Translations under genes and position numbers: made by a program | Shown: one piece after another, positions 7,540 through 16,146 of the stretch | Layout of the letters: the number at the start of each line of letters is the position of its first letter | Numbering within the stretch: the stretch's first letter is position 1 | Notes under the pieces: generated by a model | Databases searched by the model: none | Seen by the model: only the letters and a program-made list of their open reading frames with translations | Told to the model about the DNA's origin: nothing | Assembly: GCA_900543675.1 (NCBI GenBank) | Contig: UQRY01000016.1 | Location: 1-38,877, forward strand | Direction: 5' to 3' | Origin: an uncultured Mycoplasmatota bacterium | Lineage (GTDB): Bacteria > Bacillota_I > Bacilli_A > RF39 > UBA660 | DNA length: 38,877 nt

Positions 7540-9036
7540 ATGACAAAACAACAAATACAGAAGTGGTTTTCGACAGAAGAGCCAGTTAAATTTTATTATG
7601 CGGGAAAATGGTATGCTTTTTTCCGAGCAAGTAATGGCTCTTTTCTTTTTATCTTCGAAGTAGAGGATGAAAATTATAAGTTTATTACTACAGAAGTTTA
7701 TAATGAATTAATGGATTATATTGTATCTTCTAAGATGGAAGAGATAACCAATACTTTACAACAAGAAATAAATGATTGTTTATTGAGTATAGATATCGAT
7801 AAATATGAAAATCGTTTTTTGAGTAGGGAAATGACTCCTGATCAAGAAAAACGTGCTTTTCAGAGATTGAAAAAACTTTTTCTTATTACTTGTTTAACTT
7901 ATGTAACTGGGAATATCTGTTTATCTGGTATTGAAAGTCGACTTTATCAAGTTCCTTCTTATCAGGAGATGATTGACGATTTAGAAATGGATGATAGAAC
8001 AGTTTCTGAAATATTAAGTGCTAAGATGGATAATGGGGATAAAGATGATCAATATATTAGTGCTTTTTTAGAGAGATGTGAGACTTTTTATACTCATTTA
8101 GATGATAATAGTAAGCGTTTATTTAAAGAAAAGCTAAGCGATGTTGATATTCAATTTCAAGAAGGAAAAGTGACTTCCTATGCCGATTCTGTTCTTTCTC
8201 TTGGAAACTTGGATGATGAGTTTGCTTTAGAAGTATCTTTATGCGCAATGTTAAATAATTGTAATTATGTAGATTCTTCCTATTATCCTGATAGTGATCA
8301 TCTCTCCAATTCACCAGACTCTGCTTATTTAACCTATTTTTCTTGGTGTAGTAATATTTTATTTTTAGCAGATAGTTATCCTGATGAAATAACCTATACA
8401 AAAAGTGAGAAACTACTATATTATAAAATTCTTTTGTATTTGATTGATCCTGAATTAGACTATTTACCATTTGGTTATTCTTTTTCTGATTTTGTTACTG
8501 ATTTGGGGACTAGTACGAATAAAAGTCAAGAGGAGGTTAATGCTGATTTAGAATTACTTTTTTCTATTTTTGATGCAGATAGTTTTGGTACTGGATATAG
8601 TTCTATGGATTTCGAATATTATGTGGATAGGCATACTTTCGTTCAAAGCTTGATAACTAGTTTTATGAATCAGGAAAAGGATTTTTGCTTCAATTATGAT
8701 AAAAATACAAAGAGAAAAAAGAATTCACAAGAGATAGAACAAGTCATGTCAACAGAAGTCTTAAGTATGATGTTGGCTAGTCGTTATACTCAATTTGATT
8801 TTATGTTAGAAGAAATTAATCGTTTGACGGATATGTTCATTTATGTTTATGATAGTATGGATTTAAAAGATTCTTATCGAGCTATGTTAAAAGAGTTATA
8901 TCCTAAGACTTGGTGGGAAGTCTATTATAGATTTTCTGATTATATTGATGAATATTCCGAGAATGGTAATATAAACGTTGTTGAAGTAGCCGAAGCTGAT
9001 ATAACTGCCAAAAAAAGAACTTTGTCTTTACTTTAA
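7540..9036 (+). CDS. Large protein of unknown function
   Basis: A 498-residue protein I do not recognise. It has no signal peptide and no clear membrane segment. It is acidic, rich in Asp, Tyr and Ser, and looks mostly helical. The N-terminus (15-50) reads like a small beta domain (KFYYAGKWYAFFRASNG). Residues 85-125 and 285-330 look like helical bundles. It follows the RNase J-like gene by 20 bases with an AGGGAG ribosome site and no terminator between, so it belongs to the rnc operon; its function may still be unrelated to RNA. Confidence 0.6.
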   Translation: MTKQQIQKWFSTEEPVKFYYAGKWYAFFRASNGSFLFIFEVEDENYKFITTEVYNELMDYIVSSKMEEITNTLQQEINDCLLSIDIDKYENRFLSREMTPDQEKRAFQRLKKLFLITCLTYVTGNICLSGIESRLYQVPSYQEMIDDLEMDDRTVSEILSAKMDNGDKDDQYISAFLERCETFYTHLDDNSKRLFKEKLSDVDIQFQEGKVTSYADSVLSLGNLDDEFALEVSLCAMLNNCNYVDSSYYPDSDHLSNSPDSAYLTYFSWCSNILFLADSYPDEITYTKSEKLLYYKILLYLIDPELDYLPFGYSFSDFVTDLGTSTNKSQEEVNADLELLFSIFDADSFGTGYSSMDFEYYVDRHTFVQSLITSFMNQEKDFCFNYDKNTKRKKNSQEIEQVMSTEVLSMMLASRYTQFDFMLEEINRLTDMFIYVYDSMDLKDSYRAMLKELYPKTWWEVYYRFSDYIDEYSENGNINVVEVAEADITAKKRTLSLL

Positions 9037-9053
9037 GATTGAAGTTCTTTTTT
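9011..9053 (+). terminator. Intrinsic terminator of the rnc operon
   Basis: AAAAAAGAACTT at 9011-9022 pairs with AAGTTCTTTTTT at 9042-9053 around a 19-base loop. The stem is A/T-rich, so strength is moderate. It overlaps the end of the preceding gene. Confidence 0.6.
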
Positions 9054-9252
9054 CTTGATTATTGGAGATGCTTTTTTTCAGAGATTTATTCAGTAATTGC
9101 CGTGTAGAAACTTAGAAATTACTTAAAGGTTAGAGAAAAAATGACTAGTGATAGTTTTGAATCAATTAAAGTTTGATATAAAAAATGGAAAAATTTACGA
9201 ATTTGTTTTTCTATTTTCTTATCTTCATGATATAGTTAAGATAGGTGAAAAT

Positions 9253-10842
9253 ATGAAGAAAAAAATATGGTTAACTGTCGTATTTATTTTTGGTAGTATT
9301 TTAGTTGTCTTAGCTATTTTTGGAGTAAATCAATATTTAAGTCGAAAAAACGAACAGGAGAAAGTTAATGAAATCAAAGAACATTATGCTTTAAGGGTAA
9401 AAACGTTAACTACAAAAAAATTGTACCGGAAAGAAAATAAACGATATGTAGAAGTAGGAACTGTTTCCGAAGGGATAAATCTTCCCTTAGAAGAAATGGA
9501 AATTGATGATTCAACAGATACTTTCTTTAAAATCTCGGGAATGGATTACTATATTGATTACCAAGATTTAGAGAAGAGCTCTTATACTTCGAATAATTCT
9601 TTTCAAAACTTTCTTTCTACCAAAGTAGTAACCACCAAAAAAGTAGAATTATATGATGGAGAAAGATTAGCATTTTCGATTGATGATTCTCTTTCTTTTG
9701 ATGTCATGTTACAGGTAGAAGATACTTATTATGTAAAATTTTTAGACAATATTTATTCTATAGGTGGTGATTTTTCTATTCAGGATAAGCAAGATATTCC
9801 TAGACTTGAAAGGTTAAGTACTTTTACTTTATCTTCGGATATTGGTGAGGAAAAGGTGAGAGAAGTTTTCTCGTTATTTCAAGAACAGGGGTATACCACC
9901 ATTACTTATTCGGACTTTCTACATTGGATAAAAGGAGAAGGGGATCTTCCGGATAAAAAGATTTTATTATTAGGAAATCAGAAGCAAAAACAAGAATTAC
10001 AAGAACTTGTTTCAGCTTATTCTTATTCCTTAGAAATAGACACTGATTCCTTTTTTCAAGAAGGGGATCAACAACTACAAGTAGGAGATACTGAATATTT
10101 TTATTATCTTATTACCAATGATACTTCTAAAGAACGAATCATGGATATGTTAAATGGAGTGAAATATATTGAGAATCCTATTCAAGAGGTCGCTGTTTTA
10201 AATTATCATTTCTTTTATGATGAGGCGAAAGGAGATTGTACTGAATCTATATGTATTTCTATGACTGATTTTCGGAAACAATTAGATTATTTAAAAGAAA
10301 ATAATTTCAAAGTACTTACGATGCAAGAATTTAATGACTGGATGGATGGAAAGATTGAATTTGATCAAAAGAGTGTTTTAATTACGATTGATGATGGGGC
10401 AGCAGGAACTTTTGATTTGTTACCGGCTATTTTAGAAGAATATCAGATGCCAGCAACACTATTTTTGATTAGTGGATGGTGGCCAGTTTCACGTTACTCC
10501 TCTTCCTCTTATTTAGAAATAGAGTCTCATGGTCATGATCTTCATCATAATCACTATTGTATAAATGATCGGTGTGGGTATAAGACATTATTATTATCTA
10601 AGGAAGAGCTAAAAGCAGATCTTAATACTTCTATCGAGACGATTGGCAGTCAATTGGCTTTCTGTTATCCATTCTATCAGACGAATACCACATTAGTGGA
10701 AGCCATTAAAGAATCTGGTTTTTCTCTTGCGTTTGTTGGCGGAAATAAAAAGGCGACTAGAAATTCAAATAAATATTATGTTCCTCGCTATATCATTTAT
10801 AAAAATACCAGTTTAGCTAGTTTTAAGAATATGGTGAATTAA
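9253..10842 (+). CDS. Membrane-anchored polysaccharide deacetylase
   Basis: A 529-residue protein from the ATG at 9253 with AGGTGA four bases upstream; an in-frame GTG at 9148 lacks a ribosome site and would put coding over the promoter. Residues 5-28 form a membrane anchor. The middle (about 45-300) is extracellular and holds one or two SH3-like beta segments. The C-terminal NodB domain (about 305-525) has the catalytic TIDDG motif (D380, D381) and a histidine cluster SHGHDLHH (H426, H428, H431). Relatives remove acetyl groups from peptidoglycan GlcNAc or related sugars, which gives lysozyme resistance. It appears to be a single-gene unit; a TGATATAGT extended -10 (9228-9236) stands upstream. 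Confidence 0.8.
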   Translation: MKKKIWLTVVFIFGSILVVLAIFGVNQYLSRKNEQEKVNEIKEHYALRVKTLTTKKLYRKENKRYVEVGTVSEGINLPLEEMEIDDSTDTFFKISGMDYYIDYQDLEKSSYTSNNSFQNFLSTKVVTTKKVELYDGERLAFSIDDSLSFDVMLQVEDTYYVKFLDNIYSIGGDFSIQDKQDIPRLERLSTFTLSSDIGEEKVREVFSLFQEQGYTTITYSDFLHWIKGEGDLPDKKILLLGNQKQKQELQELVSAYSYSLEIDTDSFFQEGDQQLQVGDTEYFYYLITNDTSKERIMDMLNGVKYIENPIQEVAVLNYHFFYDEAKGDCTESICISMTDFRKQLDYLKENNFKVLTMQEFNDWMDGKIEFDQKSVLITIDDGAAGTFDLLPAILEEYQMPATLFLISGWWPVSRYSSSSYLEIESHGHDLHHNHYCINDRCGYKTLLLSKEELKADLNTSIETIGSQLAFCYPFYQTNTTLVEAIKESGFSLAFVGGNKKATRNSNKYYVPRYIIYKNTSLASFKNMVN

Positions 10843-10900
10843 ATAAATAGAATCTTTTCTTTTTATTTTGAATGTTTTGGTACTTAGATAGTTCTATTTG

Positions 10901-10909
10901 TGCTATACT
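10901..10909 (+). promoter_or_regulatory. Extended -10 promoter
   Basis: TGCTATACT at 10901-10909 is an extended -10 element 27 bases before the start at 10936, which has a GGAGG ribosome site. No good -35 box is seen. Confidence 0.5.
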
Positions 10910-10935
10910 TATAGTTATAAATACGGAGGACTAAT

Positions 10936-11466
10936 ATGGAAACAATCATGATTACAGAAGAACAGAAAGACAATATAGTCAAAGAATTAGCTCGATTAAA
11001 AAAGATTTTTGAGAAAGATGGGGATATAGATTGTGTTTATTTTTCCTTTTTTTCTCCTTATACAAGAAAGGGTGGCCCAGCACTATCAATTACTTTGGTA
11101 ACTGACAATTTGGATAATTATTTTGTTAATCATCTAGGTTTTTATAATAGGGGGTATGCTCATGAAGATAATTTACGTAGATTTGGGTTAACCTTGTGTC
11201 TAAACTGTGATCGTAGTTTTGACTACACTTTAGTGGCTTTAAATCCCTCAGAATTAAGGAAATGGAATTATCTATTTAATGCGGAAATTTTATTTGATAA
11301 ATCCGGCGTATGTACCAAGATAAAACAAGAAATGGAAAAAGACGAGGAAATTTTAAACAAAGAGCTTGGTATCCATTATTTTCCTAATTTAGCAGAAATA
11401 TATCCGCCATTAGAAGAAAAGGAAAAAACGAAATTGTCTGGCTTTGTCAAAAAGAAAACTAGATAA
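10936..11466 (+). CDS. Unknown protein, weakly nucleotidyltransferase-like
   Basis: A 176-residue soluble protein. The pattern of a helix, a strand (CVYFSFFSPY, about 34-43), a glycine-containing turn (KGGPALS), a second strand (ITLVTDN) and later AEILFDKSG (about 116-124) recalls minimal nucleotidyltransferase-fold proteins, in which the last motif is often ILFDxxG. The catalytic GS and DxD signature is missing, so activity is not supported. It has its own promoter and terminator. Treat the fold suggestion as a hint only. Confidence 0.45.
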   Translation: METIMITEEQKDNIVKELARLKKIFEKDGDIDCVYFSFFSPYTRKGGPALSITLVTDNLDNYFVNHLGFYNRGYAHEDNLRRFGLTLCLNCDRSFDYTLVALNPSELRKWNYLFNAEILFDKSGVCTKIKQEMEKDEEILNKELGIHYFPNLAEIYPPLEEKEKTKLSGFVKKKTR

Positions 11467-11491
11467 TATAATGGTTGTTATTAGAAAATAT

Positions 11492-11515
11492 AACTAGATA
11501 GTCTCTAGTTTTTTT
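11492..11515 (+). terminator. Intrinsic terminator
   Basis: AACTAGA at 11492-11498 pairs perfectly with TCTAGTT at 11504-11510 around a five-base loop, followed by a T run to 11515. It closes the gene ending at 11466. Confidence 0.8.
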
Positions 11516-11537
11516 GTACTTTTCTGATAGTGTTTAT

Positions 11538-11566
11538 TTGCGTAAATATCCTTTTTATGTTATAAT
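11538..11566 (+). promoter_or_regulatory. Promoter of the first tandem paralogue
   Basis: TTGCGT at 11538-11543 and TATAAT at 11561-11566 with 17-base spacing, plus a TG at 11558-11559. The segment from the -10 to past the start codon (CACTCAGAAAAGGGGAGGAT) is almost identical to that before the second paralogue. Confidence 0.75.
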
Positions 11567-11592
11567 AGCCACTCAGAAAAGGGGAGGATACT

Positions 11593-13635
11593 ATGTTATA
11601 TGAACAAGAAAAAGAGTTTTCGGTTACCGAAGCTATGCAAAATATACAAGAAGTAAATAATGATAAATCTAAGCACTTTAAAGATTCCACAATGGAGTTA
11701 CCTCATTATTATCTTACGCATCTAAAAGATTGGGAGAAGAGATTTTGGTTATTTGGTCAGATTCGATCTTTAGAGAATGAATATCGATTAGATCATTTTG
11801 CGTTTGATTTTGATGAATTTTGTCAGTTTGTGAATTCTACCGGTTTAGACTTTTCACCAGTAAAAGAAGATGGAACTAATCATTTTGATTTTTCTTTATA
11901 CTACGATTATCGCTTGATTGCCCAATCACGTGAAATTGATTGGATGAGGGAAAGAAAAGGGGAATATTTGAGGAATATTCCTTACGAAGCTTTTGGCTCA
12001 GCTCAAACATTTTTAGAAACAGAGGTTGGACAGAGTGAATTTCCAACTTTAAAACGTACAGTTGATCAAATTTTAGCATTGGAAAAGAAAATCTATACTA
12101 AAGAAAATTATGAACGATTAATAGGACTTGTCGAAAAAATGAGAAATAGTAGGGACTATACATTTGAACATTTTGTTAAACATTTTATTCCCGTAGAAGA
12201 TCAAGAGATATTTGCTTCATTGGTGAAATGGTTAAGAAAACGGGATAAAAAATATTTTAAAGATTCAATTGACCGTTACCTTATTTATGTAAAGAGTGAT
12301 GAACGGGAAAAACAGTGGGTTATTGAGCATATTGATGAAATTCCCTCTTCTATTTTAAAAAATTGGGGTAAGTTAGATAATTATTTGTATACTTATTATC
12401 AAATTAAGTCACAATCGGTAAGGTTGGAATTAGTTCATTATGGTTTGGAAGAATATCAACGACGGTTTAATCGTGAAAGTTTAGAAGTGGTTAAAGATTT
12501 AGAAAAGAAAAAGCAAAATGATGATGATCCTTTTGAGGGAATTGAAAATTTACAGGACAAACTAGCGTATTATTTAGAATGTATTCAATGTGCTAAAAAG
12601 CAATTGCCTGAAGAACAAAAAGCAGAATTGGACTTAATTATCTCTTGGTTAATTAGTTTTAAGAAAAATAAAGAAAGCTTACTTTCTACTGTGTCAACGA
12701 TGAAGAAAGAACTTGTAGATACAAAACAAGCCTTATTATTGATATCTACTTTTCTTAGACTTGCTGATTCTCTTACTGGTATACAAGAGTTTTATGACTA
12801 TGCTGAAAAAAGATTTTCTATTTCTCGTGAAAAACAGAGAAGATTAATTAAGAAATTTTTGCAAAAAGAAAATGATTCAGAGTTAAGTGAAGTTTATCGT
12901 TTAGCAAGAACGAAAATGAAAGAATTACAATATGCTAAACAAAGAGAATCACAGAAAATTAGATTTCAGGAAAGAAAAGAAAAGTTAATTAATGAATTTG
13001 GTGAAAAAGCTATTGCTGTAATGAGTCAATTCGTTGAAGCTGATGAAGATACGATTACAAAGTTTTGTTCACATACTGATATTGAACGAAACGAGTTTGA
13101 TTTTTTAAGAAAATTATGTCGTCAAGTGGACGTTGAAATATCAGAATTAGTTGATCAGAAAACTCGCCTAGCAGCAGTTAAGTTTTTGCATAATATGAGA
13201 AGAATAGTTTGTGAAGTTTCTGTTGATATTGTAAAATGTAATCGAGAAAAGGTTCCTTATGACGTGTTTAAACATTTTGAAACATATGGTTATGATCCTT
13301 CTTTGATTGCCCAAATAGCAGGTCGTTTAGGTAATCTTAGTAATGAAAAACAAATTATTGTAAATTATATGGCTAAAAATAATGAACTGTTTAAACCACT
13401 ATCTAATACTGAAATTACTACTATGGAAAGAAGTTCACTTGGGTTAATAGGAGGTCGTATTTGTTTAAAAGATCAAATGATTAATTTTAATGTTAATGAA
13501 TTTCAACAGGCCTTAAATATATTGAATGAAAAGAATATTCCTATTACTAAAGGAACTCTATTTGTTAGTTTGAAACAAGTAAAAAATAAGCAAAATCAAA
13601 ATGGGTTTCAAAAACGAATTCGTCCTAAGATATAA
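11593..13635 (+). CDS. Large unknown protein, tandem paralogue A
   Basis: A 680-residue soluble protein of a family I do not recognise, with a GGGGAGG ribosome site. It has no signal peptide or membrane segment. Residues 1-175 are very close to paralogue B, including an acidic-aromatic block FDFDEFCQFVN (about 75-85). The middle (about 175-320) is diverged and charged. Residues 325-450 are helical with a possible coiled coil. The C-terminal third (about 465-680) is again conserved, with helix-turn-helix-like stretches (TITKFC...FDFLRKLC; PITKGTLF) and a basic end KRIRPKI. A role in nucleic-acid or protein binding is possible but unproved. No transposase, toxin or nuclease motif is visible. 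Confidence 0.6.
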   Translation: MLYEQEKEFSVTEAMQNIQEVNNDKSKHFKDSTMELPHYYLTHLKDWEKRFWLFGQIRSLENEYRLDHFAFDFDEFCQFVNSTGLDFSPVKEDGTNHFDFSLYYDYRLIAQSREIDWMRERKGEYLRNIPYEAFGSAQTFLETEVGQSEFPTLKRTVDQILALEKKIYTKENYERLIGLVEKMRNSRDYTFEHFVKHFIPVEDQEIFASLVKWLRKRDKKYFKDSIDRYLIYVKSDEREKQWVIEHIDEIPSSILKNWGKLDNYLYTYYQIKSQSVRLELVHYGLEEYQRRFNRESLEVVKDLEKKKQNDDDPFEGIENLQDKLAYYLECIQCAKKQLPEEQKAELDLIISWLISFKKNKESLLSTVSTMKKELVDTKQALLLISTFLRLADSLTGIQEFYDYAEKRFSISREKQRRLIKKFLQKENDSELSEVYRLARTKMKELQYAKQRESQKIRFQERKEKLINEFGEKAIAVMSQFVEADEDTITKFCSHTDIERNEFDFLRKLCRQVDVEISELVDQKTRLAAVKFLHNMRRIVCEVSVDIVKCNREKVPYDVFKHFETYGYDPSLIAQIAGRLGNLSNEKQIIVNYMAKNNELFKPLSNTEITTMERSSLGLIGGRICLKDQMINFNVNEFQQALNILNEKNIPITKGTLFVSLKQVKNKQNQNGFQKRIRPKI

Positions 13636-13746
13636 AATAGAAAGATATAAGATAAATAGTAAGATTTTATCATGAGACTATTGAGTACTTTTAAAGTAAA
13701 ATGACTTAGATTTTTCCCTGTTTTTTTGTGTTTTGATCTCTTTTAT

Positions 13747-13775
13747 TTGTGTAAAGCTTGTTTTTGTGTTATAAT
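13747..13775 (+). promoter_or_regulatory. Promoter of the second tandem paralogue
   Basis: TTGTGT at 13747-13752 and TATAAT at 13770-13775 with 17-base spacing and an upstream TG. The promoter, ribosome site and first codons are a near copy of those at 11538-11660, with about six mismatches in 100 positions by eye. Confidence 0.75.
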
Positions 13776-13801
13776 ACCCACTCAGAAAAGGGGAGGATAC
13801 T

Positions 13802-15838
13802 ATGTTATATGAACAAAAAAAAGAGTTTTCGGTTAAAGAAGCTATGCAAAATATACAAGAAGTAAACAATAGTGAATATAAACACTTTAAAGATTACGCG
13901 TTAGGATTACCTTATTATTGTCTTACGCATTTAAAGGGGAATGAGCAGAGAGTTTGGTTATTTGATCAGATTAAATCTTTAGAAAGTGAATATCGATTAA
14001 ACCATTTTGCATTTGATTTTGATGAATTCTGTCAGTTTGTGAATTCTACCGGTTTAGATTTTTCACCAGTAAAAGAAGATGGAACGAGCAATTTTGATTT
14101 CTTTTTATATTATGATTATCGTTTGATTGCTAAATCACATGAAATTAACTGGATGAAGAGGAAGCATTTGGAATATTTAATGGATATTCCTTATGGTGCT
14201 TTTGGAGTTGCTCAAACATTTTTAGAAACAGTAGTTGGAAAAAAAGAATTTCCAAATTTAAAAGAAATTGTTGATCAAGATTTAGCCTGGGAAAAGAAAA
14301 TTTATACCAAGGAAAATTATGAACGATTAATGCCAGATATTGAAAAAATGGCTAAGACCAAAGATTATCGTTTTATTCATTACTGTCATGATTTTATTCC
14401 AGAAGAAGATCATGAAGCTTTTAAAGCATTAAGTGATTGGGTAGATCAGCGTGATCCTCATTATTTTGATCAGTCTATTCATGAAAAGGGAATTTTAGCT
14501 CGCAGTCAAGATAGAGTAGCGGAAACTCTTTATCCATTAATTGAACAGTTACCACTTAGTGATTTAAATAATTATTCGAAAATGGCAGAGTTTTTTAGAC
14601 AACATGGAATAACATCATCTTCATTTCAACATTGGTTATTTCGTCACTGTCAAAATTTATATTTGGAAAGAATAGAAGAAACTTATACTGATGCATTGGA
14701 AAGCTTGGTATCGGTATATAAGCAAGGAATTAATCCATTTTTATCTGATTCGTTAGTTTATTCTTACGAGTGTTATTTAGATATTTTAGAATATGCTGAA
14801 AAAAGTATGCCTAATGACGACCAGAAAATAGGAAAGATAAAAACTTGGTTTGAAAATTGTAAAAATCAAAAAGATCAAGCCGATGAGGCAATTACGGTAG
14901 TGGATAAACAATTAAAAAGTACGAAATTGAACTTGATGATTTTATCTATTTTTCTTCATCAATATGCTTCATTTTCTACTATGAAAGAATTTTATCAGTA
15001 TTGTTCCGAACAATTAAATGTATCTAATACTTATGTTCAAAAGACTTTTTCTGCTTTTCTAAATGATGAAAATGAAAAGAGTTCAGAACTAGGTATTACT
15101 GTGCGGACAATAAAAATGTTCATGGAAGAAAGAAAGAATCAACAGATAGCGGAAAGACAACAAGAGCGCCATCAAAAAAGAATACAGGCTACCTTAGATG
15201 AATTTGGTGGGAATGCGATTTTGATGATGCGCCAGTTTGTTAATGCTGAAGAAGAGACGATTAATAAGTTTTGTACCACTTTTAAAGTTGATCGAAAAGA
15301 ATTTGAATTTTTACGGAAAGTATGCCAAAAAGTAGATGAAGAAACCACAGTACTTGTTAATCAAAAAGCATCTCTTGCTGCTAAGAAATTTTTGGCTTTT
15401 ATGTTAAAAACTGTAGATGAAGTATCTAATGAGATGCAAGCTTGCATGGTTGAAAGTAGGCCATATGATTTATTAAGTCATTATGAGAAATATGGTTATT
15501 CTCCTTACTTCATTCAACAATTAGCTAAAAGTTTATCTAAGCCGAAAGCTGCTAGAATAATTGATCAATATATGACAAAGAATCAAGAGAGTTTCCGTAT
15601 GTTAAGAACAAATGAAATTAAGGCGATGGAACGCAGTTCAGGAGGATTTTATCCAAGCAACTTATTTTTGAATGGGCAGGTAGTAAAATATAAGAGTAAT
15701 GAATTAGAAAAAGCACTTCAATTCTTAAAAGAAAAAGAAATTCCTGTTACTAAAGGTACTTTGTTTGGTGTTTTAAATCGCTTAAAAAAAGATGTAAAAG
15801 AGCCTGTTTATCAAAAGAGAATAAAACCAAAAATATAA
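13802..15838 (+). CDS. Large unknown protein, tandem paralogue B
   Basis: A 678-residue paralogue of the gene at 11593, in the same orientation, 166 bases after it and with its own promoter. The first 175 residues and the last 215 align almost without gaps, while residues about 175-330 are much less alike, suggesting a variable central region between conserved ends. The C-terminus KRIKPKI matches the KRIRPKI of paralogue A. One DNA stretch (14030-14090) is nearly identical to 11820-11880, so duplication is fairly recent or gene conversion is active. Function unknown. No clear terminator follows. Confidence 0.6.
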   Translation: MLYEQKKEFSVKEAMQNIQEVNNSEYKHFKDYALGLPYYCLTHLKGNEQRVWLFDQIKSLESEYRLNHFAFDFDEFCQFVNSTGLDFSPVKEDGTSNFDFFLYYDYRLIAKSHEINWMKRKHLEYLMDIPYGAFGVAQTFLETVVGKKEFPNLKEIVDQDLAWEKKIYTKENYERLMPDIEKMAKTKDYRFIHYCHDFIPEEDHEAFKALSDWVDQRDPHYFDQSIHEKGILARSQDRVAETLYPLIEQLPLSDLNNYSKMAEFFRQHGITSSSFQHWLFRHCQNLYLERIEETYTDALESLVSVYKQGINPFLSDSLVYSYECYLDILEYAEKSMPNDDQKIGKIKTWFENCKNQKDQADEAITVVDKQLKSTKLNLMILSIFLHQYASFSTMKEFYQYCSEQLNVSNTYVQKTFSAFLNDENEKSSELGITVRTIKMFMEERKNQQIAERQQERHQKRIQATLDEFGGNAILMMRQFVNAEEETINKFCTTFKVDRKEFEFLRKVCQKVDEETTVLVNQKASLAAKKFLAFMLKTVDEVSNEMQACMVESRPYDLLSHYEKYGYSPYFIQQLAKSLSKPKAARIIDQYMTKNQESFRMLRTNEIKAMERSSGGFYPSNLFLNGQVVKYKSNELEKALQFLKEKEIPVTKGTLFGVLNRLKKDVKEPVYQKRIKPKI

Positions 15839-15883
15839 AAACAGGGTAGAAGAGTTAGTTCAAGTATTGTTAAAATGTTATTA

Positions 15884-15912
15884 TTGACTTTTCATTTATT
15901 TTTCTGTATGAT
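15884..15912 (+). promoter_or_regulatory. Strong promoter for a short structured transcript
   Basis: TTGACT at 15884-15889 and TATGAT at 15907-15912 with 17-base spacing, the best sigma-A-type match in this part of the window. The expected transcription start is about 15919. No coding region follows for over 200 bases. Confidence 0.75.
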
Positions 15913-15918
15913 TTAAAC

Positions 15919-16014
15919 AAGTGAGGAGATATAAGCAAGTAGTTGTGAGCTATCTCGGGTAAGTTTTACCTACACATGTATTTGGAGTCACGAGAAGATT
16001 ATTCGTGGCTTTTT
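15919..16014 (+). ncRNA. Candidate structured small RNA or attenuator leader
   Basis: About 96 bases between a strong promoter and an intrinsic terminator, with no credible coding frame. Visible helices: GAGATA (15926-15931) with TATCTC (15951-15956), closing a 19-base loop; GGTAA (15958-15962) with TTACC (15966-15970); and the terminator stem. The terminator is 130 bases before the acetyltransferase gene, so the element is either an independent small RNA or a riboswitch-like attenuator of that gene. It does not match the T-box, SAM, TPP, FMN, purine, lysine, cobalamin, preQ1-I or THF motifs that I know. Confidence 0.5.
15986..16014 (+). terminator. Intrinsic terminator of the short transcript
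   Basis: AGTCACGA at 15986-15993 pairs with TCGTGGCT at 16003-16010 (one G-U pair, nine-base loop), followed directly by five T residues. Confidence 0.8.
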
Positions 16015-16030
16015 CTATTGGTTACCGAAA

Positions 16031-16097
16031 AACACTATAAATGGTAGATTGAAGATAGAAAAGGTAAGAATTAGCGAAAGGATTTGTTTATAGTGTT
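16031..16097. repeat. 11-bp inverted repeat with 45-base spacer
   Basis: AACACTATAAA at 16031-16041 is the exact reverse complement of TTTATAGTGTT at 16087-16097. It lies between the short transcript and the acetyltransferase gene. On the minus strand the second arm is followed by T residues, so it may terminate antisense transcription; on the plus strand it may shape the leader or bind a regulator. Confidence 0.55.
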
Positions 16098-16146
16098 AAT
16101 GATTAAAATTTGAAAATGTGGATTAAAAGATAGGAAGTGAAAAAGA

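Noticed and set aside
9148..9252. Upstream in-frame GTG extension of the polysaccharide deacetylase
   Set aside because: No ribosome site before it, and the ATG at 9253 has AGGTGA plus a directly following membrane anchor; the extension also covers a probable -10 box.
11593..15838. CRISPR or other repeat array from the duplicated sequence
   Set aside because: The repetition is two gene copies, not short regular repeats with spacers.
15919..16014. Known riboswitch or T-box identity for the short transcript
   Set aside because: None of the conserved core motifs of the classes I know is present.
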